Assembly: GCA_043748015.1 (NCBI GenBank)
Contig: JAYTOA010000095.1
Span: 1 to 5,954 of the forward strand
Reading direction: 5' to 3'
Source of the DNA: JAIBBG01 sp043748015
GTDB lineage: Bacteria; Bacteroidota; Bacteroidia; Flavobacteriales_D; Sanyastnellaceae
Length of the DNA: 5,954 nt
Position 1 is the first letter of the stretch. Every line of letters begins with the position of its first letter. The translations under genes and the position numbers were made by a program. The notes under the pieces are model-generated. The model did not search any database. It saw only the letters and a list, made by a program, of their open reading frames with translations, and was not told the DNA's origin. This document shows, in pieces, positions 4,821 to 5,954 of the stretch.

Positions 4821-5555
4821 ATGAGAATAATAGTTGACACATGTGTTTGGTACGAGCTCGGTCGCAACCCCGATCTTTACGAAAAGGTAAAAGACGAGCC
4901 ATTAGTTCCGACTATTCTATCTTTAGTAGAAGTTGGTCACACGGCAAATTTGTTCGATGAACAGCGCAGTGAAACGGAACAAGCGATTATAAAAATGATG
5001 AAATGGAGTAATGATATGATGTATAACACACCCTTCCATTTCATTGCCAATCTTCCAGAACCAGAAATGAAGGGTCTTGATCTACTTCTGAAGTTCACCG
5101 CGCTAGTTGCGAATGGAGCTGCAATTCCTGAAGAGCAGATGGGAGTGCTTAGAAATGTGCGCGATAAAGTTCTTAAACCAAAAACAAATTGGGCCCTGAC
5201 TACAAACAGTATGGCCGCGCAAACGAATACACCAGAGACCAAAAGAAAGATCAAAAAGAATAATACGCTGCCGCTGACTTGGGAGTTAATTCTTACTTAC
5301 ATTAAGGATCAAACAGGGCACGATGACGTGAATGACTTGGATCCTAACCAATGTGAGTTACTTGTGCGAGTGTGGGATCAATTTATTCGATTACAACAAG
5401 TACAATATGTTGTCGCAGAGGAGAACGATCTCTATGATATTCTCAATATGTCTTATGTGAGACCAGGCGACAAGTATTGGACTATTGAGAAACGATGGCT
5501 CCACAGAGCTAAAGAAGCAGGTTGTTCTGGTTATTTGTATAAACCACCTACCTAG
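4821..5555 (+). CDS. PIN-like domain ribonuclease, probable (244 aa)
   Basis: The first residues MRIIVDTCVWYELG place D6 at the end of the first beta strand, the hallmark of a PIN domain; E37 in LSLVEVG fits the second conserved acid. The C-terminal end carries NDLYDILNMSYVRPGDKYWT, giving D203 or D206 and D217 as the later acidic positions, followed by EKRW and a terminal strand. PIN domains are metal-dependent ribonucleases, the fold of VapC toxins. Typical VapC proteins are about 130-150 residues; here about 160 residues separate the two halves of the active site, including a basic KPKTNWAL...KRKIKKNN segment around 125-150. The start is the only sensible ATG, 8 bases after a -7 match. No VapB-like antitoxin is adjacent; the neighbour is the divergent two-TM protein. 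It may be a stand-alone or defence-associated PIN nuclease. Fold confidence is good; substrate is unknown. Confidence 0.9.
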   Translation: MRIIVDTCVWYELGRNPDLYEKVKDEPLVPTILSLVEVGHTANLFDEQRSETEQAIIKMMKWSNDMMYNTPFHFIANLPEPEMKGLDLLLKFTALVANGAAIPEEQMGVLRNVRDKVLKPKTNWALTTNSMAAQTNTPETKRKIKKNNTLPLTWELILTYIKDQTGHDDVNDLDPNQCELLVRVWDQFIRLQQVQYVVAEENDLYDILNMSYVRPGDKYWTIEKRWLHRAKEAGCSGYLYKPPT

Positions 5556-5586
5556 TGAATTTCACTCGCGAGGTTCTTAAAGAAGA

Positions 5587-5610
5587 AGGCCGCATCTTAC
5601 GACGCGGCCT
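5587..5610 (-). terminator. GC-rich hairpin downstream of the PIN-like gene
   Basis: AGGCCGC (5587-5593) pairs with GCGGCCT (5604-5610), extended inward with one mismatch to a TTAC loop. On the plus strand it is followed by A-rich sequence rather than a T-run. On the minus strand it is followed by TTCTTCTTTAA, so it fits a minus-strand terminator better. It may still stabilise the 3' end of the PIN-like transcript, being 31 bases beyond its stop. Confidence 0.5.
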
Positions 5611-5689
5611 CTCAATGGAAAAAAACCAACTACCGAATTCCTATCAACCCCTTGATTTGACTTCGCATGTATTTATACACTGCAGATAG

Positions 5690-5721
5690 AAAAGGCTCCG
5701 AAAGTTTTCGGAGCCTTTTTC
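5690..5721 (+). terminator. Strong bidirectional intrinsic terminator
   Basis: AAAAGGCTCCG (5690-5700) pairs with CGGAGCCTTTT (5709-5719) across the loop AAAGTTTT, and the loop ends can pair further. A run of five Ts closes the plus-strand side, and the A-run on the other side makes the same structure on the minus strand. It insulates the PIN-like gene from the gene starting at 5806. Confidence 0.9.
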
Positions 5722-5805
5722 TCAACAAACATCACTAACCCAGGAATGAATCAAAAACCTGATCATCTTATATAGCCGCTTCCAACAGAGAAGTAAATAG
5801 GGTAT

Positions 5806-5954
5806 ATGAATATCACCCTACCCGATAACTGGTCGGAGATCACGCTCGGACAGTGGCAGCAGATGAAAACCTTACCTCAAGACCTCACAGAGACGGAGCG
5901 CACAATCGAGGTCGTGTCTATTATACTCGGCAAGGACGACGATGAGATCGGTTC
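5806..5954 (+). CDS. Start of a phage-like protein, truncated by the window end
   Basis: An ATG at 5806 opens a frame with no stop through 5954 (49 codons visible). It begins MNITLPDNWSEITLGQWQQM and continues TERTIEVVSIILGKDDDEIG. The pattern of a short beta strand, then W-x-E-I-T-L-G-Q, then a helix with an E-x-x-x-x-I-L-x-G segment recalls N-termini of small structural or tail-assembly-type proteins encoded by Bacteroidota phages. This is remembered similarity, not a search. It follows a strong terminator and so needs its own promoter, but I found no clean TAnnTTTG upstream. Composition is ordinary and the reading frame is convincing; the function is tentative. Confidence 0.65.
   Translation, partial: MNITLPDNWSEITLGQWQQMKTLPQDLTETERTIEVVSIILGKDDDEIG

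Noticed and set aside
4937..5254. Minus-strand 105-residue frame inside the PIN-like gene
   Set aside because: It is antisense to a gene with conserved catalytic acids on both sides, and its hydrophobic stretches arise from the opposite strand.
1..5954. tRNA or rRNA genes
   Set aside because: I saw no cloverleaf with a T-loop GTTCRA motif and matching acceptor arms, and no rRNA signature on either strand.

Overview
The window looks like DNA from a member of the Bacteroidota. Several start regions lack a purine-rich Shine-Dalgarno and are A-rich instead. Matches to the Bacteroidota promoter -7 consensus TAnnTTTG lie just upstream of starts, and one has a correctly spaced -33 TTTG. The first gene resembles a family of long, all-helical hypothetical proteins common in that phylum. 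This assignment rests on motifs read by eye, not on any search.

Layout. Bases 120-1649 hold one large helical protein of probable chromosomal origin. Bases 1678-2073 are a non-coding, repeat-dense block. In it, two hairpins with the same 11-base apex and two perfect 30-bp repeats form two composite units facing each other, with an 82-bp tandem duplication inside. Next is a compact regulatory region (2182-2272): four CTATAC half-sites arranged as two nested inverted repeats, overlapping a well-formed promoter for a helix-turn-helix protein (2284-2790). A possible 37-residue gene diverges to the left (2061-2174). A coiled-coil protein (3094-3507) and a DUF3820-like/CxxC-H zinc-knuckle protein (3599-4012) follow on the + strand, separated by a long hairpin. 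A divergent pair comes next: a two-TM membrane protein with a beta-rich soluble domain (4131-4763, minus) and a PIN-like ribonuclease (4821-5555, plus). Their candidate promoters lie within about 20 bp of each other. After two hairpins, one of them a good intrinsic terminator, an ORF resembling Bacteroidota phage proteins starts at 5806 and runs off the window.

Interpretation. Bases from about 2080 onward look accessory: repressor-like protein and operator, small uncharacterised proteins, a nuclease/membrane-protein pair, and a phage-like gene at the right edge. The simplest model is the left part of a prophage or related mobile element. The divergent PIN/2TM pair would be a candidate cargo (defence or toxin-like) cassette. 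No integrase, att site or capsid gene is visible, so this remains an inference.
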